DNA of 64,000 bases from Beijerinckiaceae bacterium (GTDB taxonomy: Bacteria > Pseudomonadota > Alphaproteobacteria > Rhizobiales > Beijerinckiaceae), in contig CANGBX010000008.1 in assembly GCA_947452455.1 (NCBI GenBank), forward strand, positions 1 to 64,000, given 5' to 3'. This document shows positions 52,949 to 62,675 of this stretch, piece by piece. Below the pieces are notes generated by a model. That model saw only the letters and a list, made by a program, of their open reading frames with translations. It made no database searches and was not told the origin of the DNA. Both the position numbers and the translations under genes were made by a program. The first letter of the stretch is position 1. Every line of letters begins with the position of its first letter.

Positions 52949-53787
52949 GCCGCGAGCGTCTGTGCCCGTGTACTGCCCATGCGGGCGGCCAGCACATCGC
53001 CAGCACCTGCCTCGCGCAAAGCATCGCGCAGTACCATGACATCCGGATTTTGGGACGTGTCCTCACAGGCAATGACAGCCTGATCGGCGCGTGGTGCAAG
53101 CGACAGAGCCAGAGCGCGCGCTGCCTCTTGGTCTTCATCCAGAGCTGCCAGCACGACGAAATCATAGGTCTCTGCGAGCGCGTCCATCACCACATTGAGC
53201 CCCTCGCCCGGCAGTGTGCGGCTGTGACCCGGAGGCAGGATGTGGAGGCGCGAGCCTGTCTCGCGATGGATGGCTTCCGAGAAAGAAGCCGTGCCGGAGA
53301 CCAGCTCCGACAGGCCCAAACGACGGCCAGACCCTGCCCCGAAGATAACCAGAATGGTCCTGCCCTCGAGCGAAAGAGCACGGGCAAATTGGGAGGCAAA
53401 AGCGGCGCAGTCGAGCCCCGCAAGAGGCGCATCAACAGGCGCGACATGGGTCAATAAAACGCGGCGCACCCGTGCCGGACGATCAGAGGCCGCCACATGC
53501 AGGACGAGGCGCTCGATTTCATCTGTCGGAGATGAGGGTGCGGCAGCGACCGTCTCGGACGGCGCGGGCATCCGCTCAGCCGGTGCAATCGTCACTGACG
53601 AGGCAGGCCGCGGCACTTCACCGATGGCGCGCGGCAGCGAAAGATCATCTGCGCCATGGGGTGAGTGAGCAGCACCAAAAACGCGGTTGATGAGGCCTGT
53701 GAGGAAGGAGTTGCGTTCGGCGAATCCTTCGGGATGGGGCTCGGTGGCCCCGAATTCCAAAGACTGCGAACGTGTTACGCGGCTCAT
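52945..53787 (-). CDS. BY-kinase/CpsD-like protein without Walker A
   Basis: 280 residues. After a proline-rich N-terminus, the region 105-275 follows the order of CpsD/ExoP ATPase domains: a strand VRRVLLTHVAP, LGLSELVSGTASFSEAI, LHILPPGHSRTLPGEGLN, and MDALAETYDFVVLAAL. The P-loop GxxxxGKS is absent at the expected place (the strand leads to DAPLAGLD), and there is no tyrosine tail. It is probably a degenerate relative with a regulatory or structural role in polysaccharide export. Confidence 0.6.
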   Translation of the reverse strand: MSRVTRSQSLEFGATEPHPEGFAERNSFLTGLINRVFGAAHSPHGADDLSLPRAIGEVPRPASSVTIAPAERMPAPSETVAAAPSSPTDEIERLVLHVAASDRPARVRRVLLTHVAPVDAPLAGLDCAAFASQFARALSLEGRTILVIFGAGSGRRLGLSELVSGTASFSEAIHRETGSRLHILPPGHSRTLPGEGLNVVMDALAETYDFVVLAALDEDQEAARALALSLAPRADQAVIACEDTSQNPDVMVLRDALREAGAGDVLAARMGSTRAQTLAA

Positions 53788-54058
53788 GCCAAACTCCCGA
53801 CTCGATAGGCATGATTAGGCCCCAACATGGTTGAGGCCGGGTTAATGACATGCAACCCTTCGGAATTGAGACGCGCAAAAACCTCCACTAAGGCCCGTCA
53901 ACTTGCTCATCTTTCTGTTGCGATTGAGAACATAAGTCATTCAAAAAACGATATTTTTTATTTTTTGACCAAACAGTCGAGGTAGGTCGAAGCTGTCACA
54001 AGCCTTGCTGGACACCAGGAAGAAGGCTACCGCTCAGCGGCTTAACGCGGGTGCTGCA

Positions 54059-54427
54059 ATGAATGAATTTCTCAGCCTGACAAACCGAATCCTGACCATA
54101 CTCGCAGGCTTGCTGGGCGCAGCTGGTGTGGTTGGATCGGCGGTTGCAGCCCACGGCGGCTATGGAGAGAGTTTGAACACGGCATCGCTTTTCGCCCTCA
54201 TCCATGCCATGCTCATCATAGCGCTGACACGCGGGGTTCCGACCCGCCTGACCTCGCTCGCGGCTGCGCTCGTCTTGTTAGGTGCGCTTCTCTTTTGCGG
54301 AGATCTTGCATTGCGGGCCTTGGCTCAGGGCGCCCTCTTTCCAATGTCTGCCCCGCTTGGTGGGTTTTTGATGATCGGCGGCTGGCTGGTCGCCAGTTTG
54401 AGCGGTGTCACAAAACGTGCGGATTGA
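54059..54427 (+). CDS. DUF423 small membrane protein
   Basis: 122 residues from the ATG at 54059 (MNEFLSLTNRI); the longer frame from a TTG at 54005 adds no family sequence. Four membrane segments; LAGLLGAAGVVGSAVAAHGG and LNTASLFALIHAMLII are DUF423 motifs. Function unknown. The 270 bp before it hold no gene that I can support. Confidence 0.82.
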   Translation: MNEFLSLTNRILTILAGLLGAAGVVGSAVAAHGGYGESLNTASLFALIHAMLIIALTRGVPTRLTSLAAALVLLGALLFCGDLALRALAQGALFPMSAPLGGFLMIGGWLVASLSGVTKRAD

Positions 54428-54665
54428 TCAATCATCATAATAAATCCAATCACCGCGCTTGCTCGAATAAAGATGAGAATGTCACAAGTGGCAGCGCCGT
54501 TTTGCTGCATTGCAGCGTAAACAATTGACCATGGGGCATGAAATTTAGTGCCCGCAGGCGCAAAGCCCTTGCCAAGCGCCCTGCCAATCAGGACAAATGC
54601 CGCAACTCACTTGAAAAAACAGCCGGGTAGGCAAAAGCACCCAAGACCGGCACGGGAGTGTAGGA
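54428..54665. other. Intergenic region before the RND efflux operon
   Basis: No gene or clear structure seen. TTGACC at about 54526 could be a -35 element, but no matching -10 at proper distance is convincing. Confidence 0.3.
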
Positions 54666-55850
54666 ATGAAGCTTGCCAAATCTCCGAGACTGATGATCGC
54701 CGGCGCGGCGGGTCTCGGCGCCGTTGCCTTCATGGCTTCCTATTTTATGTCTCCCCATGCGAGCATCACACCGGCCCAAGCTCAACAGAGTGGCGGCAAC
54801 AATGCCGCGCAAAATCGCCCGCCTGTGAATGTGCGAATTGCCAAAGCAGAACGCGGCGCCCTGCCCCTCATGACGGAAGCCGTTGGCACCGTGCAGCCGA
54901 TTGCCTCTGTCGCACTGCGCTCGCGCATTGATGCGCAGATTGACTCAATTCTCGTGGCCGATGGCGCAGCCGTGAAGGCAGGCGATGTGTTGGTCAAACT
55001 CGATTCACGCCAGATCGAAGCGCAGATCAAACAGGCGGAAGCCACTCTCGCCAAAGATCGCACCACGCTTGAACAGGCTGAGCGCGATGTCGTGCGCTTC
55101 AGTGAACTTGTCGCCCGCCAGACCGGCACACAAGTGGCGCTCGATAATGCCAAGACCGCGGCCGCGGCCGCACGCGCCGCCATCATGGGCGACCAAGCAC
55201 AGATCGAAAATCTCAATGTGCAATTGAGCTGGTACACAATCAAAGCCCCGATCACGGGACGCGTTGGCACATTCTCGCAAAAGGCGGGCAACATCATCCG
55301 TTCGGGCGATGCGACCGCGACGGGCACTTTGACGACGATTATGCAAACGACACCGATCTATGTGTCTTTCTCCGTGCCGCAGCGCCTGCTTTCCGATTTG
55401 CGCGATGCAGCCACCCGCAATGATTCCGAAATTATCGCCACCCCGCAGGGCTCGGCCAAGAGCGTGAAGGGCAAGCTGGCGGTGATCGACAATCAGATTG
55501 ATCCAGCGACCGGCACAATCACCGTGCGCGGGTCTTTTGAAAATCCGGATGAAGTTTTGTGGGCAGGGCAGCTCTGCTCCGTGCGCATTCAATTGCGCGT
55601 TGACCCCAATGTGGTGAGCGTACCACGCGAAGCGGTGCAATCAGGCCAGAACGGCAATTATGTTTATATTGTCGAAGAAGGCACGGCGCGGGTGCGCCCG
55701 ATTGAACTCGGCCGTTTTCAGGACAATCGTCAGGTCATTCTCAAGGGCTTGAATGGTGATGAGACCGTCGTTGTTGATGGCGCTCTGGCTCTCACCAATG
55801 GTGCGCGCGTTGAAACGCGCGGCGCAGAGACCAAAAAGGGCAATAGCTAA
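54666..55850 (+). CDS. RND efflux periplasmic adaptor (membrane fusion protein)
   Basis: 394 residues with an N-terminal anchor (LMIAGAAGLGAVAFMASYF). It has the half-lipoyl motifs ALRSRIDAQIDSILVADGAAV and WYTIKAPITGRVGTFSQKAGNII, a coiled-coil hairpin between them (residues 115-190), and a beta-barrel with DPATGTITVRGSFEN. It links the inner-membrane pump to an outer-membrane channel. Its TAA overlaps the pump ATG by one base. Confidence 0.93.
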   Translation: MKLAKSPRLMIAGAAGLGAVAFMASYFMSPHASITPAQAQQSGGNNAAQNRPPVNVRIAKAERGALPLMTEAVGTVQPIASVALRSRIDAQIDSILVADGAAVKAGDVLVKLDSRQIEAQIKQAEATLAKDRTTLEQAERDVVRFSELVARQTGTQVALDNAKTAAAAARAAIMGDQAQIENLNVQLSWYTIKAPITGRVGTFSQKAGNIIRSGDATATGTLTTIMQTTPIYVSFSVPQRLLSDLRDAATRNDSEIIATPQGSAKSVKGKLAVIDNQIDPATGTITVRGSFENPDEVLWAGQLCSVRIQLRVDPNVVSVPREAVQSGQNGNYVYIVEEGTARVRPIELGRFQDNRQVILKGLNGDETVVVDGALALTNGARVETRGAETKKGNS

Positions 55851-58800
55851 TGTCGCTTCCTGAACTCTGCATTCGCCGACCGGTGATGACGACGCTGTTG
55901 ATGCTGTCGTTCATCGTCTTCGGTATTTTCGGCTATATGAAACTCCCCGTGGCAGCCCTGCCGCGCGTGGACTTCCCGACCATCAATGTCTCTGCGCAAT
56001 TGCCCGGCGCCAACCCCGAGACGATGGCAGCTTCTGTCGCAGCTCCTCTGGAGCGCGCCTTTGCCACCATCCCCGGCATTTCGCTGATGACCTCGCGCTC
56101 GCAGACGGGTCAAACAAATATCACCATCCAGTTTGATCTCGACCGCGAGATTGATGGCGCTGCCCTTGATGTGCAATCGCAGATTTCTGCGACCTTGCGA
56201 CGTCTGCCGCCCGAACTCCCTGCACCGCCTTCATTCCGCAAAGTGAATCCGGCAGATGCGCCGATCCTTGTGCTGGGACTGGCCTCTTCTCAACTGCCGC
56301 TCTCGACCACCAATGATTATGCCGAGCAGGTTTTCGCGCAGCAGATTTCGCAAATTCCAGGCGTCGCGCAGGTCAATATCTTCGGCCAGCAGAAATTTGC
56401 TGTCCGCATCGAAGCCGATCCCGATGCAGCGGCAGCGCGTGGCCTCACGCTGCAAGATATTCGCAGTGCCGTGTCAGCCGCCAATAGCGCAACACCGATT
56501 GGCACATTGCGCGGCCAAGACCAGAATGTGACTCTGACAGCCTCCGGCCAGATTGAACATGCCGAAGGCTATAAGGATGTTGTGGTCGCTTGGCGCAATG
56601 GCGCACCCGTGCGTTTGGGTGAAATTGCCAAAGTCTATGACGGCGTTGAAAACGACCAGATCGCCGCGTGGCACAACAAAGACCGCGCAATTCTTCTCGC
56701 CATCTTCCGCCAGTCGGACGCCAATACGGTACAAGTTGTCGATGCTGTGAAATCGCGCCTGCCCGGCTACCAAGCGCAATTGCCGCCCTCCGTTCAAGCC
56801 GTCGTTCTGAATGACCGTTCGCGCTCCATTCGTGAATCCGTGGAAGATGTGGAATTTACGCTGGCGCTCTCCATTGCGCTCGTCGTGCTGGTTATCTTCC
56901 TCTTCCTGAAGACGATTGCGGCCACCATCATTCCGACATTGGCTCTGCCTGTGTCGCTGATCGGCACCTGCGCCTTCATGTATGTCTTTGGCTATTCCAT
57001 CGACAATATTTCGCTGCTCGCCATTACATTGGCCGTGGGATTCGTGGTCGATGATGCCATCGTCATGCTCGAAAATATCGTGCGCCATATTGAAGATGGC
57101 ATGAAACCTTTCGAAGCCGCGCTGAAAGGCTCTTCGGAAATCGGCTTCACCATTCTCTCCATCACCCTTTCGCTGGTAGCCGTCTTCATCCCTGTCCTGC
57201 TGATGGGCGGTGTGGTGGGGCGCGTGTTCCGCGAATTTGCGGTCGTCATTTCCTGCGCCATTCTTGTGTCGGGCTTTGTGTCACTGACACTCACCCCTAT
57301 GCTTTGCGCGCGCATGTTGAAGCCGATTGATCATCACGCGAAAAAGCGCCGCTTCGATGTGGCGGTCGACTATGTGATTGACGGGGTGGCCGATGCGTAT
57401 CGCCGCTCACTCGATGTTGTACTGCGCCATCGCCTCATCATGCTCGGCGTGACCTTTGCGACCTTTGTGATGAGCGGCCTTGTGTTCTCGTGGATGCCAA
57501 AAGGCTTCTTCCCGATTGAAGATACAGGCTTCTTGTCGGGCTCCTCGGAAGCCGCGCCCGATATTGGCTTCCCTGTGATGATGGAAAAACAGCGCCAGCT
57601 CGTTGACATTGTCATGCAGGATCCCGCGGTGGATTATGTCACCTCCAACATTGGTTCGGGTGGCGCAACCAATCAGGGTCAGCTCTTCGTCGCCTTGAAA
57701 CCAAAGAGCGAGCGTGGCGACATTCAAAAAGTCATCTCGCGCCTGCGCCAGAAAACCACAGCTGTTCCCGGCGTAACGGCAGTCTTCAATCCGGTGCAAA
57801 ATCTCAATCTGAATGGCGGGCGCCAATCGCGTGCGGCCTATCAATATACGCTGCAATCAGGCGACTTGAATTCGCTCTATGGCAAATCGCCCGAAATGCT
57901 CGAGCGCATGCGCCGCCTGCCCGTCTTGCGCGATGTGACGACAGATTTGCAGATCCGCAATCCGCAGCTCTCCATCGATATTGATCGCGAGAAGGCAGCG
58001 GCCTTCGGTCTGACGACAGATCAAATCCGCCAAGCGCTTTACAACACCTATGGCAATCGTCAGATCTCGACCATCTTCACGCAAGCCGCCGACTATGCCG
58101 TGCTGCTCGAAGCCAAAGGCAATTTCCGCGACGACCCTTCGGCGCTGAAGCGCATTTTCATCCGCGCGCAATCGGGCTCTGGCGGAACAGTGGCGGCGGC
58201 CATCGCGCCATCGGGCACCAATAGTTCGGGCAGCGGCAATGCGGGCGGCGTCTCGTCAGCACCCATTGTGCCACTGGAACAAGTGGCAACCATTCGCAAT
58301 TCGGTCGGGCCGCTCACCGTCAATCGTCAGTCGCAACAGCCCTCCGTCACTCTGTCGTTCAATACAGCGCCGGGCGTGTCGATTGGTGAAGCGGTGGAAG
58401 CCATCCGCCGCGCTGAGCGCGAAATCGCTTTGCCTGCGACCATCACCACGAATTTCTCGGGCACAGCCGCACTCTTCCAGGATGCGCAGCGAGGACAGCT
58501 ACCGCTCATTCTGGCGGCTGTGCTGACCATCTATATTGTGCTCGGCGTGCTCTATGAGAGCTTCATTCATCCGATCACCATTCTCTCGGGTCTGCCTTCT
58601 GCGGGCCTTGGCGCGCTGCTCGCGCTTTGGGCCTTTGGCATGGACCTGTCGGTCATTGCGATCATCGGGATTCTTCTGCTTGTCGGCATTGTGAAGAAAA
58701 ACGCGATCATGATGATCGACTTTGCCATCGAGAAGAAAAAAGAGGGGATGGAATCCCTGCCCGCCATTCGCGAGGCTGCGATCATCCGTTTCCGCCCGAT

Positions 58801-59047
58801 CATCATGACGACACTGGCAGCTATTCTGGGTGCGGTGCCGATTGCTCTGGGTGCGGGTGCGGGTGCGGAATTGCGCCAGCCGCTTGGCATTGCGATTGTG
58901 GGGGGGCTCTGCGTCTCGCAACTGCTGACGCTCTATATCACGCCGGTCGTCTATTATTATCTCGACAAGGTGGACAGTGCGCTGGCAGGCCGTCTGCGCA
59001 AGACGGAAGAGGCCGCAGGTTCTGGCAGCCTCAAACCCGCCGAGTGA
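55850..59047 (+). CDS. RND-family efflux pump, inner-membrane permease
   Basis: 1065 residues. It has the 12-segment RND layout, with the proton-relay DD in GFVVDDAIVMLENIVRHIEDG of segment 4, PVALPRVDFPTINVSAQLPGANPE near the start, and large periplasmic loops. The second repeat has GILLLVGIVKKNAIMMIDFA. The pattern resembles MdtB/MdtC-type multidrug pumps. No outer-membrane channel gene is in the window. A terminator follows. Confidence 0.95.
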   Translation: MSLPELCIRRPVMTTLLMLSFIVFGIFGYMKLPVAALPRVDFPTINVSAQLPGANPETMAASVAAPLERAFATIPGISLMTSRSQTGQTNITIQFDLDREIDGAALDVQSQISATLRRLPPELPAPPSFRKVNPADAPILVLGLASSQLPLSTTNDYAEQVFAQQISQIPGVAQVNIFGQQKFAVRIEADPDAAAARGLTLQDIRSAVSAANSATPIGTLRGQDQNVTLTASGQIEHAEGYKDVVVAWRNGAPVRLGEIAKVYDGVENDQIAAWHNKDRAILLAIFRQSDANTVQVVDAVKSRLPGYQAQLPPSVQAVVLNDRSRSIRESVEDVEFTLALSIALVVLVIFLFLKTIAATIIPTLALPVSLIGTCAFMYVFGYSIDNISLLAITLAVGFVVDDAIVMLENIVRHIEDGMKPFEAALKGSSEIGFTILSITLSLVAVFIPVLLMGGVVGRVFREFAVVISCAILVSGFVSLTLTPMLCARMLKPIDHHAKKRRFDVAVDYVIDGVADAYRRSLDVVLRHRLIMLGVTFATFVMSGLVFSWMPKGFFPIEDTGFLSGSSEAAPDIGFPVMMEKQRQLVDIVMQDPAVDYVTSNIGSGGATNQGQLFVALKPKSERGDIQKVISRLRQKTTAVPGVTAVFNPVQNLNLNGGRQSRAAYQYTLQSGDLNSLYGKSPEMLERMRRLPVLRDVTTDLQIRNPQLSIDIDREKAAAFGLTTDQIRQALYNTYGNRQISTIFTQAADYAVLLEAKGNFRDDPSALKRIFIRAQSGSGGTVAAAIAPSGTNSSGSGNAGGVSSAPIVPLEQVATIRNSVGPLTVNRQSQQPSVTLSFNTAPGVSIGEAVEAIRRAEREIALPATITTNFSGTAALFQDAQRGQLPLILAAVLTIYIVLGVLYESFIHPITILSGLPSAGLGALLALWAFGMDLSVIAIIGILLLVGIVKKNAIMMIDFAIEKKKEGMESLPAIREAAIIRFRPIIMTTLAAILGAVPIALGAGAGAELRQPLGIAIVGGLCVSQLLTLYITPVVYYYLDKVDSALAGRLRKTEEAAGSGSLKPAE

Positions 59048-59056
59048 GAAACCAAC

Positions 59057-59080
59057 AAAGGGGCCGCGCAGGCCCCTTTA
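59057..59080 (+). terminator. Terminator after the RND pump gene
   Basis: AAAGGGGCC and GGCCCCTTT flank a five-base loop GCGCA. The T-run is short, so termination may be partial. Confidence 0.65.
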
Positions 59081-59153
59081 GATTCCAAGCTGGACTTGGA
59101 CAGTTGATCGACCTGCCTTGCTTCGGCCCCGATCATGGTCTCAATTAGCGACG

Positions 59154-61001
59154 ATGAGATTCCGACCCAAATGGCTGCTTCTTCCCCTCGCCCTCGCTGT
59201 TGCGGGGATAGCTAGCGCGCATTGGACTTTGTCGGGAGAGGCTTTGCGCCAAGAGCTGGCCGAACAGGTCCTGCAGACAGCGGGACTGCGCGCAACGGCT
59301 GAAGGCAAAGCGTCCTTTGCAGTGTTGCCACGCCCGCGCATCAAGCTCGAAAATGTCATCATCTCGGATGGCAAAGGCGCGCTTGTCATTCACACCGATG
59401 TTTTGCGTGGCCATTTGCGTCTCTGGCCTTTGCTGCAAGGACGGATGGAACTGTCTTCCGTCCAGCTCGTCTCGCCGGAAATCTCTTTCGATTATGAAGG
59501 CCGCGCCTTTTCGCGCCTTGGCGCGATTGCACGCGCCGCTGAAGCTTCGCCTACATCGGACGAAGCCAAACGCGCCGATGCCACACGCGTCGGGACCATC
59601 TCGATTGTCGATGGCACAGCGCGCTTTCAACAGCTCGGCGCCTCGCGCTCCGTCACGCTCGATAAAGTCAATCTGACTTTGGACTGGCCGAAGGTGAGTG
59701 CACCCCTCTCGCTCAACGGCACATTCTCTTGGCAAAATGAAGAGACGGAACTCGCAGTATGGCTCGGTAAACCGGCCGATCTTTTGCGCGGCCAACAAAG
59801 CGCGGCAAGCCTCAAGTTTGAAGGACCGAGCCTTCAGCTCGCCACCAATGGCACAATGTCTGGCGGCATGCGCATGCAATTTGAAGGTCGCGTAACAGCA
59901 GGCAGCCGCAATGCGACGCAACTCTTGGACACATTGGGCCTGAAATCACCTCTGCCGATGGCGCTGCAGCAAGTGCAAGTCACAGGGCTAGCGCGCGCGA
60001 ACGTCCATTCTTTGGCGCTGTCCAATTTGAAACTCAGCGTCGATGGCAATGCGTTTGAAGGCACGCTTGCTATTCAAGCAGGCGAGAAGCGGCCCTCTGT
60101 CTCGGGCACTTTGGCGAGTGATATGATCATGCTCGCACCCATTGTCTCGGAACTGCCAGAGCTCACCCAAGCCGATGGCACATGGGACAAGAGCATGCTT
60201 TCGCTCTCTTCTCTCAATCTGGCGGATATGGATTTGCGATTGTCGGCTAACAAAGCGCGTTTGGGCCGCGCGAGCTTTGATGATCTGGGCGCCTCGCTTT
60301 TACTGAATAATGGCCAACTTGAAGTGTCTCTGAGCCAAGCACGCGTCTATGGCGGTCAGGTGAAAGGCCGCATGGTGCTGGCCCCGCAAGACCAGACAGC
60401 AACATTGCGCGCAGCCGGTGGATTTTCCAAAATTGATGCAGGCGCTTTTACCAAAGATGTGTTTGGCCAATTGCGCATGAGCGGCGAAGCAGATGGCCAA
60501 ATCGCGCTGAATGGCACAGGCGACACAATTGACGAGATTATGCGCTCACTCAATGGCACGATTGAAGCGCGCTTCCGCAATGGAGACATTCACGGCATAG
60601 ACCTTGAACAGGCTTTACGTCGGCTCGACAAGCGCCCGCTCTCGCTGCTCACCGAAATGCGCACCGGCCGCACAGGTTTCGAGAGCGCGACTGTCTCAGC
60701 CAATTTGAACGGCGGCATGATCGAATTGAGCGAAGCATTGGTCTCTGGCCTTGGCGTTCAATTGGCCGTCACCGGAAAAGCCTCTGTGCCAGAGCGCAAA
60801 CTCGACATGCGTGCGATTGCCAGACAAACAGGGCCAACAGGTACGAATGGCCCGCAACTCATGCTCGATATTCGCGGACCTTGGGATGAGCCGCAGATGA
60901 TCTTAGATAAGGATAGTCTGATCCGCCGCTCGGATGCGGCAGCACCTCTGCTGCGCGCGCTCGATAAATTGCCGAACGTCAACGCACCGAAGGCGCCTTG
61001 A
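59154..61001 (+). CDS. AsmA-family protein
   Basis: 615 residues from the ATG at 59154 (MRFRPKWLLLPLALAVAGI); a start at 59118 is in frame but lies before the membrane anchor. One N-terminal membrane segment is followed by long beta-rich stretches: ARPRIKLENVI-like segment near residue 60, and the C-terminal AsmA-2 region with NGTIEARFRNGDIHGIDLEQALR. The family bridges or organises the envelope and moves lipid. It overlaps the convergent ABC gene by 23 bp. Confidence 0.88.
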   Translation: MRFRPKWLLLPLALAVAGIASAHWTLSGEALRQELAEQVLQTAGLRATAEGKASFAVLPRPRIKLENVIISDGKGALVIHTDVLRGHLRLWPLLQGRMELSSVQLVSPEISFDYEGRAFSRLGAIARAAEASPTSDEAKRADATRVGTISIVDGTARFQQLGASRSVTLDKVNLTLDWPKVSAPLSLNGTFSWQNEETELAVWLGKPADLLRGQQSAASLKFEGPSLQLATNGTMSGGMRMQFEGRVTAGSRNATQLLDTLGLKSPLPMALQQVQVTGLARANVHSLALSNLKLSVDGNAFEGTLAIQAGEKRPSVSGTLASDMIMLAPIVSELPELTQADGTWDKSMLSLSSLNLADMDLRLSANKARLGRASFDDLGASLLLNNGQLEVSLSQARVYGGQVKGRMVLAPQDQTATLRAAGGFSKIDAGAFTKDVFGQLRMSGEADGQIALNGTGDTIDEIMRSLNGTIEARFRNGDIHGIDLEQALRRLDKRPLSLLTEMRTGRTGFESATVSANLNGGMIELSEALVSGLGVQLAVTGKASVPERKLDMRAIARQTGPTGTNGPQLMLDIRGPWDEPQMILDKDSLIRRSDAAAPLLRALDKLPNVNAPKAP

Positions 61002-61770
61002 GGCGATTGATCACTGTAGCGGCCAACAACGACAGGCCGACGATGCCAATCAGCAAAGTCGAGATGGCATTGATCTCGGGCGTGAGCCCCAAACGCACCT
61101 GACTATAAATACGCATGGGCAAAGTGGTGGAGCCCGGCCCCGATGTAAAACTCGCAATCACAAAATCATCGAGTGAAATGGTGAAAGCGAGCAAAAAGCC
61201 CGCCGCCATAGCAGGCGCTATCAAAGGCAAAGTAATTGCGCGGAATGTGCGCGCGGGGCTTGCACCCAAATCCTGCGCTGCCTCCTCCAACGAACGATCA
61301 AAGCCAGCCAATCGCGCTTGCACGACGACAGCCACGAAGCAAAGTCCCAAAGTGGTGTGCCCGATCACAATGGTCCAAAAGCCGCGATCAATGCCAAGAC
61401 CCACAAAGAGCAACAAAAGCGCAAGACCGATGATGACCTCGGGCATGACGAGCGGTGCATAGAGAAGACCGGTAAACAAAGTGCGAGCCGGAAAACGCCC
61501 GAAACGTTGCAAAGCAAAGGCCGCGCAGGTGCCAAGCACTGTTGAAAGAGCGGCCGAGGCGAGCGCCACGCGTAAGCTGATGCTGGCGGCTTGCAGCAAT
61601 TGTTCATTGGCAAAGAGCGACACATACCATTGCGTCGAAAACCCGCCCCATACAGTCACCAGACGTGATGCGTTGAAGGAATAGATGACAACAAGTGCAA
61701 TCGGCACATAGAGAAAGGCAAAGCCCGCAGCAAGTACGGCCAGATGGAGAGGCGACAAGCCGCGCTTCAT
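60979..61770 (-). CDS. ABC transporter permease, PotC/PotI type
   Basis: 263 residues with six membrane segments. The EAA loop reads EEAAQDLGASPARTFRAITLPLIAPAM, and the gene is the second permease in a three-gene operon. Pattern and order (ATPase, PotB/H, PotC/I) match spermidine/putrescine importers. Overlaps the upstream permease by ATGA. Confidence 0.92.
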   Translation of the reverse strand: MKRGLSPLHLAVLAAGFAFLYVPIALVVIYSFNASRLVTVWGGFSTQWYVSLFANEQLLQAASISLRVALASAALSTVLGTCAAFALQRFGRFPARTLFTGLLYAPLVMPEVIIGLALLLLFVGLGIDRGFWTIVIGHTTLGLCFVAVVVQARLAGFDRSLEEAAQDLGASPARTFRAITLPLIAPAMAAGFLLAFTISLDDFVIASFTSGPGSTTLPMRIYSQVRLGLTPEINAISTLLIGIVGLSLLAATVINRLKAPSVR

Positions 61771-62675
61771 CGCACTGCCTCCTTCATCTGCTGGCGCTCA
61801 TAATTCATCAGCGGGGCAATCAAGAGAACCAAAAGAAAAATGGCAACCGCACTGGCTGTCGGCCAATCGCGATTGTCGAAAAACTCGTTCCACAAAGTGC
61901 GGCCGATCATCAGCGTGTCTGATCCGCCGAGCAAATCGGGAATGACAAATTCGCCGACTGCCGGAATGAAGACGAGCAAGAGCCCTGCAAAAATGCCGGA
62001 GCGCGCCAAAGGCACGGTAATCGTCCAGAATGATGTGAGAGGCGTCGCACCCAAATCGCTCGCTGCCTCTAATAGGCTTGGATCTTGTCGCTCCAAAGCA
62101 TTGTAGAGCGGCAGGATCATGAAGGGCAGGTAAGAATAAACAATGCCGATCAAGACCGCGCCTTCGGTCGCAAAAATCGACAAAGGTGTGCTGATGATGC
62201 CCAATGAGAGAAGCAGCTTGTTGATGAGGCCCTCTTCTTTCAACAGCATGATCCACGCATAAATGCGGATCAGAAAAGACGTCCAGAAAGGCGCGATGGC
62301 GAGCATGACCAATGCCGTGCGCCAATGTTTGGGCGCGCGCGCCATGGCCAGACTGAGCGGAAATGCAATCAGCAATGTCAGCAAAGTGGCAATCGCCGCC
62401 AGCCGCAAGGATGACAGATAGGCAGCAAGATAAAGATCATCACCGATGACGAGTGCGAAAGTGTCAAACGACAAAGTGCCGATCTTGTCCCAAAGAGCCT
62501 GCCAACCTTCGATCAAGGAAAAGGTCGGCTCGTAAGGGGGCTGTGCAATCGCAGGCTTTGACAGAGCGATCTTCAAGACCAATGCAAAGGGTGCGAGAAA
62601 GAAGAGAAACAACCACAGGGCCGGTGCAGCCAGCACCATGCGGCGCAAACCGGAGAGCGGCGCGCGGGCGCTCAT
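61767..62675 (-). CDS. ABC transporter permease, PotB/PotH type
   Basis: 302 residues with about six membrane segments. The EAA loop is LEAASDLGATPLTSFWTITVPLARSG. It overlaps both neighbours by four bases, so the three transport genes are translated together. No binding protein (PotD/PotF) is seen inside the window. Confidence 0.92.
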   Translation of the reverse strand: MSARAPLSGLRRMVLAAPALWLFLFFLAPFALVLKIALSKPAIAQPPYEPTFSLIEGWQALWDKIGTLSFDTFALVIGDDLYLAAYLSSLRLAAIATLLTLLIAFPLSLAMARAPKHWRTALVMLAIAPFWTSFLIRIYAWIMLLKEEGLINKLLLSLGIISTPLSIFATEGAVLIGIVYSYLPFMILPLYNALERQDPSLLEAASDLGATPLTSFWTITVPLARSGIFAGLLLVFIPAVGEFVIPDLLGGSDTLMIGRTLWNEFFDNRDWPTASAVAIFLLVLLIAPLMNYERQQMKEAVR

